A stretch of 64,000 nucleotides of DNA from contig UBTF01000002.1 in the NCBI GenBank assembly GCA_900468285.1, positions 1 to 64,000 on the forward strand, given 5' to 3'. Below, in pieces: positions 35,377-44,404 of this stretch (position 1 is the first letter of the stretch; each line of letters begins with the position of its first letter). The notes beneath the pieces were generated by a model, which was not told where the DNA came from, did not search any database, and saw only the letters and a list, made by a program, of their open reading frames with translations. Both the position numbers and the translations under genes were made by a program. This DNA comes from Hyphomicrobiales bacterium. GTDB lineage: Bacteria > Pseudomonadota > Alphaproteobacteria > Rhizobiales > Rhizobiaceae.

Positions 35377-37347
35377 GTGTTCAACGACGACCTTCGCAAA
35401 TCGGCAAAAGCAGGCGAACATGAACGCCGCACCGAAACCGCAGCCGGCAATCGGCAACTCGGCCACGTCATCTCCTGCACCGGCTCCCACGCGACGATTG
35501 CAGCCACCATCGAACCCGGCAAGACAGACCTTGCGGAACTATGGTCTGTCGGCAGGCTGATCTCCATCGACCTTGGAGAAACCCGTGTCGCCGCCCTCAC
35601 CTATGCAATGAAGACCGGCCAGGCGGAGTGGTCGTCCAGCCGCAGCAACACGCTTCTGGTCGACGTTGAGCTTCTGGGTGAAATTCACCGCGACCCTGAT
35701 GGCGCAGAACGGTTCTCGACCGGCATCTCCCGCTATCCCTATCTTGGCGCCGTCGCGCATCGCATTCGCGCCAGCGATCTCATGCGCATCTACGAGACCG
35801 GCGGAGGCGGCGCCTGCGTTGTCGGCAAGCTGACGCAGGATGATACTGTCGATGCAACCATCAGCATCCCGCAGATGCTTTCAAAGCACTTCGCCGTGCT
35901 CGGCTCCACCGGCGTCGGAAAATCGACAGCGGTCTCCCTGCTTCTGAACAAGGCGATACAGCAGGACCCCAAGCTGCGTGTGCTCATTCTCGATCCGCAC
36001 AATGAGTTTGCGGCCGCCTTCCCCATGACCTCCGTCGTCATCGACACAGACACGCTCGACCTTCCCTTCTGGCTGATGAAGCTTGAGGAATTCACCGAAG
36101 TTCTCTATCGCGGACGCCATGCGGTATCCGAAGAGCTCGACGTACTTCGTGACCTCATCCCGGAGGCAAAACGCGCCTTCCGTGGCTCCGAAAATTCCGT
36201 CATGCGCCGGGCTTCTGAAAAATCGTCGCTGACGTCGGATACGCCAGTTCCATATCGCATCGCCGACCTGTTGGCATTGATAGACGAACGCATCGGGCGG
36301 CTGGAAGGGCGCGAAGAGAAGCCAGCCCTGCGGACGCTAAAGATGCGCATCATGGCTGCGATCAACGATCCGCGTTACCATTTCATGTTCTCCAACAGCA
36401 CCATCAGCGACACGATCATGGAAACCGTCGCGCATATTTTCCGGGTGCCGGGAGAAGGCAAGCCGATCTCCGTGTTCCAGCTTGCCGGGATTCCGTCAGA
36501 GGTGGTGAACTCCGTCGCTTCCGTTCTGTGCCGAATGGCCTTTGAGCTGGCCTTGTGGAGCCAGGGCGCCATTCATACGCTTGTCGTCTGCGAAGAGGCG
36601 CACCGCTACATCCCGGCAGATCCTGCGCTTGGCTTTTTCCCGACACGACAGGCCATTGCCCGCATTGCCAAGGAAGGACGCAAATATGGTGCTTCGCTTG
36701 GCATCATCACGCAGCGTCCGGGAGAGTTGGATCAGACGATCCTCTCCCAGTGCTCTACCGTGTTTGCCATGCGGCTTTCCAACGAAAACGACCAGAACAT
36801 CATTCGCTCCGCCATTCCCAATTCATCCGTCTCCACCACCAGCTTTCTGTCATCCATCGGCAACGGCGAAGCCATTGCGTTTGGTGAGGCGATCAGCGTT
36901 CCCATGCGCATCCGCTTCAACCGCGTGCCTTCGCACATCCTGCCGAAGGCCAACGGCATCGCGCCATCTGTCGTTGAAGATACGCCTGATACTGTTGACC
37001 TTCGCTCCATCGTCAAGCGTATGCGCGCGGTCACCGGTCCCGATATCTCCGGCTTCCGCCAGAGTTACGACGCCAAGATTGCCCAGGATGCTGACGACGA
37101 GGAACTGGAAAACTGGAAACAGGAATTCAACGAGAGCGGCGGCATTGAGCCCTATCGCCCTGAAATGTTGCCGCGAAGCTCTGTCTTTTCCTCAACGGCG
37201 CAGATGCCCAGCCTTTCCGGCTCAACGCCTGCCCGCGACACCTTCCCGAGGGCGCCAACACGCGCCCCTGCCGGCGACGAGCAGAGATCTTCGCTTCGAG
37301 AAAGTTTGCTGAGGAAGCCACTGGGAAGCCTGTATCGCGACGAGTGA
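35377..37347 (+). CDS. HerA-like ATPase (DUF87/HAS-barrel)
   Basis: A 656-residue ATPase of the HerA/FtsK superfamily. An N-terminal HAS-barrel (about residues 25-120) precedes Walker A GSTGVGKST (176-184), Walker B LRVLILDPHNEF (about 200-212) and the C-terminal motor region with VVCEEAHRYIP and the arginine-finger region FAMRLSNENDQNIIRS. HerA hexamers partner NurA nuclease in archaea; no NurA is adjacent here, as is usual in Alphaproteobacteria. The start is GTG 35377 with GGGGCGAG in front. The last 80 residues are low-complexity. Confidence 0.82.
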   Translation: MFNDDLRKSAKAGEHERRTETAAGNRQLGHVISCTGSHATIAATIEPGKTDLAELWSVGRLISIDLGETRVAALTYAMKTGQAEWSSSRSNTLLVDVELLGEIHRDPDGAERFSTGISRYPYLGAVAHRIRASDLMRIYETGGGGACVVGKLTQDDTVDATISIPQMLSKHFAVLGSTGVGKSTAVSLLLNKAIQQDPKLRVLILDPHNEFAAAFPMTSVVIDTDTLDLPFWLMKLEEFTEVLYRGRHAVSEELDVLRDLIPEAKRAFRGSENSVMRRASEKSSLTSDTPVPYRIADLLALIDERIGRLEGREEKPALRTLKMRIMAAINDPRYHFMFSNSTISDTIMETVAHIFRVPGEGKPISVFQLAGIPSEVVNSVASVLCRMAFELALWSQGAIHTLVVCEEAHRYIPADPALGFFPTRQAIARIAKEGRKYGASLGIITQRPGELDQTILSQCSTVFAMRLSNENDQNIIRSAIPNSSVSTTSFLSSIGNGEAIAFGEAISVPMRIRFNRVPSHILPKANGIAPSVVEDTPDTVDLRSIVKRMRAVTGPDISGFRQSYDAKIAQDADDEELENWKQEFNESGGIEPYRPEMLPRSSVFSSTAQMPSLSGSTPARDTFPRAPTRAPAGDEQRSSLRESLLRKPLGSLYRDE

Positions 37348-37445
37348 GGTGCGAGGGCTTTGATCCCTCCATCGTAAAAGACTGCCCGCGCTGCACGAGC
37401 GATGCTGCCGTACAATGGCCAATGGCGGGAATGGCGGCAAGGATG

Positions 37446-38339
37446 CTAAGGCACCAGCCTTTGCCAGTCTTCCCCCATCTGATTGCGGAACCATGTCATT
37501 TGCCGCTTGGCATATTGGCGGGTCGCTGCTGCAGCTTTTTCGATGACATCCGCCTGGCTCATCCGTCCTGCCAGCATCTCTGCAATCTGCGTCACGCCGA
37601 TGGCCTTCATTACGGTGGCGTCCCCGGGCAGATCAAGCGCCAGCAGCGCCTCGACTTCCTCCACCGCGCCGCTTTGCATCATACCCGCAAACCGTCTGTT
37701 GATGCGGTCGTGAAGCACGGCGCGCTCCGGCAGCACCACATATTTGCGCGCGCGTGCGGGGTCCACGATGACAGGCCCACTGACCGTCTGGAAATCTCTG
37801 ATCGACTGCCCGGTTGCTTCCAGCACCTCCAGTGCCCTGACGATGCGCTGTCCATCCGCGAGCCTCAGGCTTGATGCCATCTGCGGGTCGCGCTGCGACA
37901 ATTCGCTGTGAAGCACCTCTGCGCCCTCTTCCAGCAGACGCGTTCGGTAACGCTCACGAATATCTCCCGGCACCGCGGGCATGTTGGACAAGCCGCCAGT
38001 CAACGCCTTGAAATAGAGCCCGGTGCCGCCGACGATAACGGGGTGACGTCCCTCGCCGCGCAGTGTTTCAAGAAGAGCTGTGATCTGCCGCAACCACTCA
38101 CCTGTGGAATAGGGTTGTGCAGGGTGCACATGGCCGTAAAGCAGATGCGGCACCCCTTCCATTTCGGCGAGGCCAGGCCGCGCGGTCAAGACCTGCAGAG
38201 TATCGTAAACCTGCATGCTATCGGCGTTGATGACGACACCATTTCTCTCCCCCGCCAGACGAAGCGCAAGCGCGGACTTGCCGCTTGCCGTCGGGCCGGT
38301 TATCAGGGTCGCATCGAATTCGTCATCAAGGTTTTTCAT
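37446..38339 (-). CDS. miaA: tRNA dimethylallyltransferase
   Basis: A 297-residue enzyme that transfers the dimethylallyl group to A37 of tRNAs reading UNN codons. The P-loop LITGPTASGKSALA lies at residues 12-25, followed by NADSMQVYDTLQVLTARP with the catalytic Asp, GTGLYFKALTGGL and the C-terminal zinc-less insert. ATG 38339 (or ATG 38342) overlaps the serB start codon on the other strand. The rhizobial tRNA-modification gene is here divergent from serB, and the start choice excludes an upstream frame extension that would overlap serB. Confidence 0.94.
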   Translation of the reverse strand: MKNLDDEFDATLITGPTASGKSALALRLAGERNGVVINADSMQVYDTLQVLTARPGLAEMEGVPHLLYGHVHPAQPYSTGEWLRQITALLETLRGEGRHPVIVGGTGLYFKALTGGLSNMPAVPGDIRERYRTRLLEEGAEVLHSELSQRDPQMASSLRLADGQRIVRALEVLEATGQSIRDFQTVSGPVIVDPARARKYVVLPERAVLHDRINRRFAGMMQSGAVEEVEALLALDLPGDATVMKAIGVTQIAEMLAGRMSQADVIEKAAAATRQYAKRQMTWFRNQMGEDWQRLVP

Positions 38340-38340
38340 C

Positions 38341-39231
38341 ATGGCTCTCGTTGCCACGCTTATCGCCAATCCGTCAAATCCTGTTCTGTCTACCACCCTT
38401 GCGGAGGCCGCAGCGGAAGCACTGAAGGCATCCGGGCTTTATTGGCTGGCAGATGGCATCGCCTGTGACCTGGTGCTGCGCGACGGGACGCAGGCGGCCG
38501 AGGCCGAGGGGATCTTGCGCCAAACCATTGGCGATCTGCCCATCGACATGGCCATTCAGGAGCAGGATGCACGTCGCAAGAAAATTCTGATTGCAGACAT
38601 GGATTCTACCATGATCGGCCAGGAATGCATCGATGAATTGGCAGCAGAGGTGGGGCTGAAGGAAAAGGTCTCCGCCATCACGGCAAGAGCGATGAACGGC
38701 GAGATCGATTTTGAGCCTGCACTTCGTGAGCGTGTGGCGCTGTTGAAGGGTCTGCCGATTTCGGTGGTGGATGAGGTGATCGAAAAACGCATTACGCTCA
38801 CCCCCGGTGGCATGGAACTCATCGCCACCATGAAGGCGAAGGGGCATTATACCGCGCTCGTTTCCGGCGGCTTCACCGTCTTCACCAGCCGCATCGCTGC
38901 AATGTTGGACTTCGACGAAAACCGCGCCAACATTCTTGGTGAAAAGGACGGGCTGCTTGATGGCACCGTAGCCGAACCGATTCTCGGCAAGCAGGCCAAG
39001 GTCGATGCTCTCAACGACATCGCGCAACGGCTTGGCATCTCGCCGCAAGACGCGATGGCTGTGGGCGATGGCGCAAACGACCTTGGCATGTTGCATCTGG
39101 CAGGCGCCGGCGTGGCACTTCACGCCAAGCCCGCGGTCGCGGCAGAGGCAAAAATCCGCATCGATCACAGCGATCTGACCGCCCTTCTCTACCTTCAGGG
39201 TTACCGAAAATCCGACTTCGTCAGCGCATGA
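38341..39231 (+). CDS. serB: Phosphoserine phosphatase
   Basis: A 296-residue HAD-superfamily enzyme that converts phosphoserine to serine. The HAD motif I DMDSTMIG has Asp86 as nucleophile and Asp88 as acid/base, motif II is LVSGGF and motif III is GDGANDLGML near the C-terminus. The N-terminal 75 residues form an ACT-like regulatory domain seen in longer SerB proteins. Its ATG 38341 lies immediately beside the divergent miaA start codon, so its promoter must lie inside miaA. The next gene overlaps its stop by four bases. Confidence 0.94.
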   Translation: MALVATLIANPSNPVLSTTLAEAAAEALKASGLYWLADGIACDLVLRDGTQAAEAEGILRQTIGDLPIDMAIQEQDARRKKILIADMDSTMIGQECIDELAAEVGLKEKVSAITARAMNGEIDFEPALRERVALLKGLPISVVDEVIEKRITLTPGGMELIATMKAKGHYTALVSGGFTVFTSRIAAMLDFDENRANILGEKDGLLDGTVAEPILGKQAKVDALNDIAQRLGISPQDAMAVGDGANDLGMLHLAGAGVALHAKPAVAAEAKIRIDHSDLTALLYLQGYRKSDFVSA

Positions 39232-39785
39232 TTATCAGTGGAACGCAAAGGCTGATCCTGCGGGATTGGAAGGACAGCGACCGCGATCTGTTTCGAGAGG
39301 TCAATGCCGATCCTGACGTGATGGAGTTCTTTCCCCATACGCGCAGCCATGCCGAATCGGATGCCACCATGGAGCGCGTCAACGACATGATCCATGCTTC
39401 CGGCTATGGATTTTATGCCATGGAGCTACGCGAGACGGGAGAACCCCTCGGATTCTGCGGGATAGCACCCGCCAATCTCGAAGGAATTTTCCCGGCCGGG
39501 ACAATGGAAATCGGCTGGCGGCTAGCCACGCGCTATTGGGGCCAAGGATATGTCACGGAAGCGGCAAAAGCGCTGCTATCGATGGCGTTTGACGAAAAGA
39601 AGCTGCCCGAAATCGTCTCTTTCGCAGTGCAAGACAATCTTCGCTCCATTGCCGTGATGAAACGCATCGGCCTCATCCGCGACGCCACCCGCGACTTTCA
39701 GCACCCGCGCGTGCCGGATACCCAAGCGCACCTCAAGCAGCATGTGACCTACGCGCTGACCATGGAGCGGTGGAAGGGGGATTGA
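39228..39785 (+). CDS. GNAT acetyltransferase, RimJ/RimL-type
   Basis: A 185-residue N-acetyltransferase of the RimJ/RimL group. The sequence TQRLILRDWKDSDRDLFREVNADPDVMEFFP at the start and ATRYWGQGYVTEAAKALLSMAFDE in the middle carry the acetyl-CoA binding Q/RxxGxG/A motif (here WGQGYV). Substrate is unknown. The ATG overlaps the serB stop (ATGA), so it is translationally coupled to serB. Confidence 0.87.
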   Translation: MIISGTQRLILRDWKDSDRDLFREVNADPDVMEFFPHTRSHAESDATMERVNDMIHASGYGFYAMELRETGEPLGFCGIAPANLEGIFPAGTMEIGWRLATRYWGQGYVTEAAKALLSMAFDEKKLPEIVSFAVQDNLRSIAVMKRIGLIRDATRDFQHPRVPDTQAHLKQHVTYALTMERWKGD

Positions 39786-40055
39786 GCGACAACCGTGTTA
39801 CCGGGGTCCGAGCTTGATGGCCACAGCATTAAGTTTGCACCGCAACGCGTTGTTTTCAATACAAAAAACGAAGCGCGCAGAGGTCGCCTAAGGGTATGGA
39901 ACGCTCGCGAATGGCAGCAGCATCACAACAACACATCGGCTCACTTCAAGCCAAACCAACGCACGAATCACAAAGACCGGTGTGATCCGACACTCCGGTT
40001 GAGCCCGCGTTCTGTTTTTAAAAAGAGATAACTCTTATGGGCCGCGTAGCGGGCG

Positions 40056-40253
40056 CTAAGCGTCGTCTCCCTCACCCTTCTCAAGTTTGCCCTGATCCAG
40101 CAAACGCTCGGCCTTCTCATTCAAGGCAGAGGTGAGGTTTTTCTCGGCCTTTGTGCGACCGAATGTCAGGCGGTTTTGCTCCGCCTGCTTTTCTTTTTCG
40201 GAACGCGCTTTCTGTTTGCGAAACTGGCGCAGATTTACGACATCGCCCGTCAA
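40056..40253 (-). CDS. DUF4169 family protein (65 aa)
   Basis: A small, strongly charged, helical protein. The sequence TGDVVNLRQFRKQKARSEKEKQAEQNRLTFGRTKAEK matches DUF4169, a Rhizobiales family without known role. I read the start as TTG 40253: AGGAG lies six bases upstream and the protein then begins (M)TGDVVNLRQ as family members do; ATG 40259 would place the ribosome binding site on top of the start codon. It follows sspB directly in the same direction and probably shares its transcript. Confidence 0.75.
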   Translation of the reverse strand: MTGDVVNLRQFRKQKARSEKEKQAEQNRLTFGRTKAEKNLTSALNEKAERLLDQGKLEKGEGDDA

Positions 40254-40287
40254 GACCATCTCCTGTTCGCGCCAGCCTGCAGAAACA

Positions 40288-40794
40288 TCACTTGTTCTTG
40301 CGGAATGCATCCAATGAAACGACCGAACCGGCCTTCTTTTCTTCGTCAGGCTTTTCTTCGGAAGACGCTGTCTTGTTTTCCGCAGGCACGGGGTAAGCGG
40401 TGATTTCCGCCTCTACGACTTCTTCCTCTTCGGCCATCGGCACATCGAATTCGAGTTCGAAATTGACCGAAGGATCGTAGAAGCCGCGAATCGCATTGAA
40501 CGGGATGACCAGCTTTTCCGGCGTGTCGGAGAAGGACAGACCGATCTCGAACTGTGTTTCAGTGACCTTCATGTCCCAGAACTGGTGCTGGATAACGATG
40601 GTCATCTGCTCGGCATACTTAGCCTTGAGATGCTGGGAAATGCGCACGCCCGGCGCGCCGGTGAGGAACGTGATGAAGAAGTGATGGTCACCCGGCAGCC
40701 TGCTGGTGGCCGCGACTTCGCTCAATACCTTGCGAATAACGCCGCGAAGGGCATCCTGTGCGAGAATGTCGTAACGGATATGATCCTGCCCCAT
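40288..40794 (-). CDS. sspB: ClpXP adaptor SspB, alphaproteobacterial type
   Basis: A 168-residue adaptor that binds the ssrA degradation tag and delivers tagged proteins to ClpXP. The substrate-binding domain spans residues 1-115 (IRYDILAQDALRGVIRKVL, HFFITFLTGAPGVRIS, IVIQHQFWDMKV and LVIPFNAIRGFYDPS); a flexible acidic linker (AEEEEVVEAE and SSEEKPDEEKK) leads to a C-terminal XB-like motif VVSLDAFRKNK that would bind ClpX. CAGGACCGC supports ATG 40794. Its gene is about 130 bases downstream of ssrA itself, so the tag and its adaptor are neighbours. Confidence 0.93.
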   Translation of the reverse strand: MGQDHIRYDILAQDALRGVIRKVLSEVAATSRLPGDHHFFITFLTGAPGVRISQHLKAKYAEQMTIVIQHQFWDMKVTETQFEIGLSFSDTPEKLVIPFNAIRGFYDPSVNFELEFDVPMAEEEEVVEAEITAYPVPAENKTASSEEKPDEEKKAGSVVSLDAFRKNK

Positions 40795-40919
40795 GCGGTC
40801 CTGTCTTTCCTTATTCGAACGTCTTTTAACCAAGTATACGCAATGTCTTACAACGCAGCAACGGAAAAGCCCCGCTCTGCCCGAGTCATATCATCATATA
40901 AACAATTCCGGCGAAATAG

Positions 40920-41275
40920 AGAAGGTGGAGGTTTCTGTTGCCAGGTACCTCCGAACCCCGCCTTACGGGGCTAACCGTAAGGACTTAGAGCGGAATTCCC
41001 GCACCGCCATTAGGCAGCGAGAGCGTATTCCTTAGCGTTGTTGTCATTTGCAACTACACTTGTGACCCGATAACGGCGGTATCATGCCGAGCAAAAGTTC
41101 GATCTTTACACCCTTGTCGATCCTATTTCGCCCCCATCAAAAGCCGACGTCTTCCTTCGAAGCGTCGGTTTTTGGTGGAGGCGCCGGGTACCGCCCCCGG
41201 GTCCAATAGGCTTATTCCATCGACCGTTTATCGCCATAGCCGGATTTGCACCCGGCAAGGCTCATATAGGCGTTT
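40920..41275 (-). ncRNA. ssrA: tmRNA, two-piece permuted type
   Basis: The minus-strand transcript is circularly permuted. The acceptor piece (about 41275-41173) ends CGCCTCC-A-CCA with T-arm CCGGG/CCCGG (41184-41200) and loop GGCGGTA. After a spacer to 41136, the coding piece (from 41135) begins GGGGGCGAAATAGGATCGACAAGGG and includes the tag frame. GGGGGCG pairs with CGCCTCC, keeping the G3-U70 wobble that alanyl-tRNA synthetase needs. The tag (41051-41010) reads ANDNNAKEYALAA and stop. The outer ends are approximate. Confidence 0.93.
41010..41051 (-). CDS. Tag peptide reading frame within tmRNA
   Basis: Fourteen codons GCA to TAA encode ANDNNAKEYALAA; the alanine charged on tmRNA precedes them. 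The terminal LAA is the signal seen by ClpX and the upstream ANDN part by SspB. Confidence 0.93.
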   Translation of the reverse strand, partial: ANDNNAKEYALAA

Positions 41276-41411
41276 CATACGCAGGAGAAAAGAGGCTGCG
41301 TGACATTTCGATGAAAGGTTGCGCGCAATTCTTGACGGCGCCGCGCACTTGAAACATTCTTCTTTATAAGTGGGGACTTATTTACACTGCTCAACAGATG
41401 GAGGAGAGGAC

Positions 41412-41720
41412 ATGATGGACTATCTTGCGGATGTGAAAATTTATGATGCTGGCGCTGACGAGGCGACCGTCAATAAAATCGTCAAGCACCTGGGCATCGC
41501 ATTACGCGACCGGGATTCGGCCATGGTTTCTACCTCCGATCCAAACGAGCTGGCGCGGGTAAAGACGAACTGGATTGGCAAGAAGCTGGGTGTGACGGGG
41601 CCGGACGCCGACAAGGCGATGGAAGAAACGATTGCCGCGATGAAAGGCGACCGCACCAAATCGCGCGTGACCTTCTATTATCTCGTTGCCAAACATCTCG
41701 GGAAACTCGAAACGCTCTGA
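41412..41720 (+). CDS. DUF2853 family protein (102 aa)
   Basis: A small helical protein of DUF2853, a family of solved structure but unknown function common in Alphaproteobacteria. The sequence [58 protein letters not shown] is typical. GGAGGAGAGGAC lies directly before ATG 41412. An ATG immediately following at 41415 is an alternative start. It is divergent from ssrA and 88 bases upstream of thyA. Confidence 0.85.
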   Translation: MMDYLADVKIYDAGADEATVNKIVKHLGIALRDRDSAMVSTSDPNELARVKTNWIGKKLGVTGPDADKAMEETIAAMKGDRTKSRVTFYYLVAKHLGKLETL

Positions 41721-41808
41721 TTTCCTGTGGGCGAGGCTATTGCCGACACTGGTTCCGCCGCCGCAAAGGCCTATAATACGGCATTGGAAGAATCGGCGGC
41801 GGACTGAG

Positions 41809-42603
41809 ATGAAGCAATATCTGGACCTTCTTGAACATGTGATGAAAACGGGGACCGATCGGGGCGACCGCACCGGCACCGGCACACGTTCCGTGTTCGG
41901 ATACCAGATGCGTTTCGACCTCTCGCAAGGCTTTCCGGTTCTCACCACCAAGAAATTGCACCTGCGCTCCATTATCCATGAGCTTCTTTGGTTCTTGAAG
42001 GGCGATACCAATATTGCCTATCTCAAGGAGAACGGCGTTTCCATCTGGGATGAATGGGCCGATGAGAATGGCAATCTTGGCCCGGTCTACGGTGCACAGT
42101 GGCGCTCCTGGCCGGCACCCGATGGCCGCCACATAGACCAGATCGCGCTTCTGCTCGAAAGCCTGAAGACCAACCCGAATTCCCGCCGCCACATCGTTTC
42201 GGCCTGGAACCCCGCGCTGGTGGATGACATGGCGCTGCCGCCCTGCCACTGCCTGTTCCAGTTCTATGTCTCTGACGGCAAATTGTCCTGCCAGCTTTAC
42301 CAGCGTTCGGCGGATATCTTCCTCGGCGTACCCTTCAATATCGCATCCTACGCGCTTTTGACACTCATGGTGGCGCAGGTCACAGGCCTGAAACCGGGCG
42401 ATTTCGTTCATACGCTGGGCGATGCGCATATCTACGCCAACCATTTCGAGCAGGCCGCGTTGCAGATGCAGCGCAAGCCGAAAGCTCTGCCCACCATGCG
42501 CCTCAACCCCGATGTCAAAAGCCTGTTCGACTTCAAGTTTGAAGATTTCACGCTGGAAAATTACGAGGCCGACGCCTCCATCAAGGCACCGATTGCGGTA
42601 TGA
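41809..42603 (+). CDS. thyA: Thymidylate synthase
   Basis: A 264-residue classical ThyA, the same length as the E. coli enzyme. It methylates dUMP to dTMP using methylene-tetrahydrofolate, which is oxidised to dihydrofolate. The catalytic nucleophile is Cys146 ([11 protein letters not shown]); phosphate-binding arginines ([16 protein letters not shown] and [11 protein letters not shown]) and the C-terminal KAPIAV are present. The folate product is recycled by the dihydrofolate reductase encoded next, whose start overlaps its stop. Confidence 0.97.
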   Translation: MKQYLDLLEHVMKTGTDRGDRTGTGTRSVFGYQMRFDLSQGFPVLTTKKLHLRSIIHELLWFLKGDTNIAYLKENGVSIWDEWADENGNLGPVYGAQWRSWPAPDGRHIDQIALLLESLKTNPNSRRHIVSAWNPALVDDMALPPCHCLFQFYVSDGKLSCQLYQRSADIFLGVPFNIASYALLTLMVAQVTGLKPGDFVHTLGDAHIYANHFEQAALQMQRKPKALPTMRLNPDVKSLFDFKFEDFTLENYEADASIKAPIAV

Positions 42604-43115
42604 TGCAGCCGCGCATCACTCTTATTGCCGCTGTGGCTGAAAATGGCGTCATCGGGCGCGATCTCGACATGCCCTGGAAACTTTCCACCGACCTGAAGCA
42701 CTTCAAGGCGGCGACTATGGGCAAGCCTTTGATCATGGGCCGCAAGACGTTCCTATCGGTCGGGGAACGGCCCCTCCCCGGTCGGCCACACATTATCATC
42801 AGCCGTAACGCGGACTATCGGCCCGATGGCGTTAATGTCGTGTCATCGCTGGAAGACGCGCTTGATCTGGGTCGTCACCTGGCCCAAACGCTTGGTGTCG
42901 ATGAGGTTTTTGTTGCAGGTGGCGGCGAGATCTACCGTCAGGCCATGCCCTTTGCCGATCAACTTTCCGTCACCCATGTGGACGTTTCGCTGGAAGGCGA
43001 CACTTTTTTTCCGCAGATCGACCCTGAGCTCTTCGAAAAATTCGAGGAAACCGCCGCTCCGGCAGGCGAAAAGGACGATTTTCCAGTCAGATTCGCGAGA
43101 TATCGCCGACGTTAG
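42600..43115 (+). CDS. folA: Dihydrofolate reductase
   Basis: A 171-residue reductase that regenerates tetrahydrofolate from the dihydrofolate made by ThyA, using NADPH. Motifs [46 protein letters not shown] and [14 protein letters not shown] near residue 105 are standard. The active-site acidic residue is the Asp in LDMPW. The overlap with thyA (ATGATG at 42600-42605, with TGA for thyA) couples synthesis of the two folate enzymes. Confidence 0.96.
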   Translation: MMQPRITLIAAVAENGVIGRDLDMPWKLSTDLKHFKAATMGKPLIMGRKTFLSVGERPLPGRPHIIISRNADYRPDGVNVVSSLEDALDLGRHLAQTLGVDEVFVAGGGEIYRQAMPFADQLSVTHVDVSLEGDTFFPQIDPELFEKFEETAAPAGEKDDFPVRFARYRRR

Positions 43116-43272
43116 TGAATTGTGCGAACTATTTACCGTGATTGGGTATTAAGTTACCGCCTCCGCGTTGAAACGGACCCTCCTCCTACTTATAACTTAG
43201 ACCATATTCCCGCCTGACATGCGCAAGCCTGTTCAAGAGGGAGCGGGAGAGTTTTTAGCATAAGAGGTATGG

Positions 43273-44403
43273 ATGCCCTGGAGCAATCAGAATGGCGGCG
43301 GCGGCCCGTGGGGTGGCGGCGGTAACGGCGGCGGCGGCGGTGGAAACAACCAAGGCGGGCCTTGGGGACAGGGACCGAACCGCCCACGCGGTGGCGGTGG
43401 TGGAGGCAATGGCGGACCTCCCGATCTGGAAGAGATCATCCGTCGCAGTCAGGACCGCTTCAAGAACATCCTGCCCGGTGGCTTCAACGGCGGCGTCATT
43501 GCCATCCTCGTTCTGGTCATCCTTGCCTTTGTCGGCATCCAGTCCATTTACACCGTCCAGCCGGATGAACGCGGCGTGGAACTTCGCTTTGGCAAGCCCA
43601 AGGACGAGATTTCGATGCCGGGGCTTCACTTCCATTTCTGGCCCATTGAGACGGTCGAGATCGTCAAGGTCACAGAGCAGCAGCAGAACATCGGCGCTCG
43701 CGCTACATCCACATCGGCAGCAACCGGCGTGATGCTGACGGGCGACCAGAATATCGTCAATGTTCAGTTCTCCGTTCTTTACACGGTCTCCGACCCCAAA
43801 TCGTACCTCTTCAACGTAGATGCTCCTGCCGAAACCCTTCAGCAGGTTTCCGAAAGCGCCATGCGTGAGGTTGTCGGTCGCCGTCCTGCCCAGGACATTT
43901 TCCGCGATAATCGCCAGGCAATAGCGGCAGACGTGCGCGGCATTATCCAGGCCACCATGGATGGCTATGGCGCCGGCATTTCCATCAATGCGGTTGCGAT
44001 CGAAGATGCGGCTCCGCCGCGCGAAGTCGCCGATGCGTTTGACGAAGTGCAGCGCGCTGAACAGGACGAAGACCGTTTCGTTCAGGAAGCCAACCAGTAC
44101 GCCAACCAGAAACTCGGTGCCGCGCGCGGTCAGGCTGCGCAGATCGTCGAAGAGGCGAGCGCTTACAAGAGCCGTGTTGTCAACGAAGCACAGGGTGAGG
44201 CACAGCGCTTCATCTCGATCTACGACCAGTATCGCACAGCACCGGAAGTCACGCGTGAGCGCATGTTCATCGAAACGATGGAACAGGTTCTCAAGGGCTC
44301 CAACAAGATCATCATCGATGAAAAGCAGGGAGTGGTACCGTATCTGCCTCTGAACGAAATCATGCGCGGCAACACCGGCGCAGCACAGCAGGGAGGCAAC
44401 TGA
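43273..44403 (+). CDS. hflK: FtsH protease modulator HflK
   Basis: A 376-residue SPFH/band-7 protein. The N-terminal 60 residues are a Gly/Asn/Pro-rich, cytoplasmic-type tail (GGGGPWGGGGNGGGGGG), followed by a single membrane helix (about residues 73-94) and the periplasmic SPFH domain (QSIYTVQPDERGVELRFG to about 310). It forms a complex with HflC that caps FtsH and limits its proteolysis of membrane proteins. AGAGGT precedes ATG 43273. It is one base upstream of hflC and in the same operon. Confidence 0.95.
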   Translation: MPWSNQNGGGGPWGGGGNGGGGGGNNQGGPWGQGPNRPRGGGGGGNGGPPDLEEIIRRSQDRFKNILPGGFNGGVIAILVLVILAFVGIQSIYTVQPDERGVELRFGKPKDEISMPGLHFHFWPIETVEIVKVTEQQQNIGARATSTSAATGVMLTGDQNIVNVQFSVLYTVSDPKSYLFNVDAPAETLQQVSESAMREVVGRRPAQDIFRDNRQAIAADVRGIIQATMDGYGAGISINAVAIEDAAPPREVADAFDEVQRAEQDEDRFVQEANQYANQKLGAARGQAAQIVEEASAYKSRVVNEAQGEAQRFISIYDQYRTAPEVTRERMFIETMEQVLKGSNKIIIDEKQGVVPYLPLNEIMRGNTGAAQQGGN

Positions 44404-44404
44404 T

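Noticed and set aside
39786-40055. Small plus-strand frame at 39795-40031
   Set aside because: No ribosome binding site, no domain and composition unlike neighbouring genes; the interval shows nothing else.
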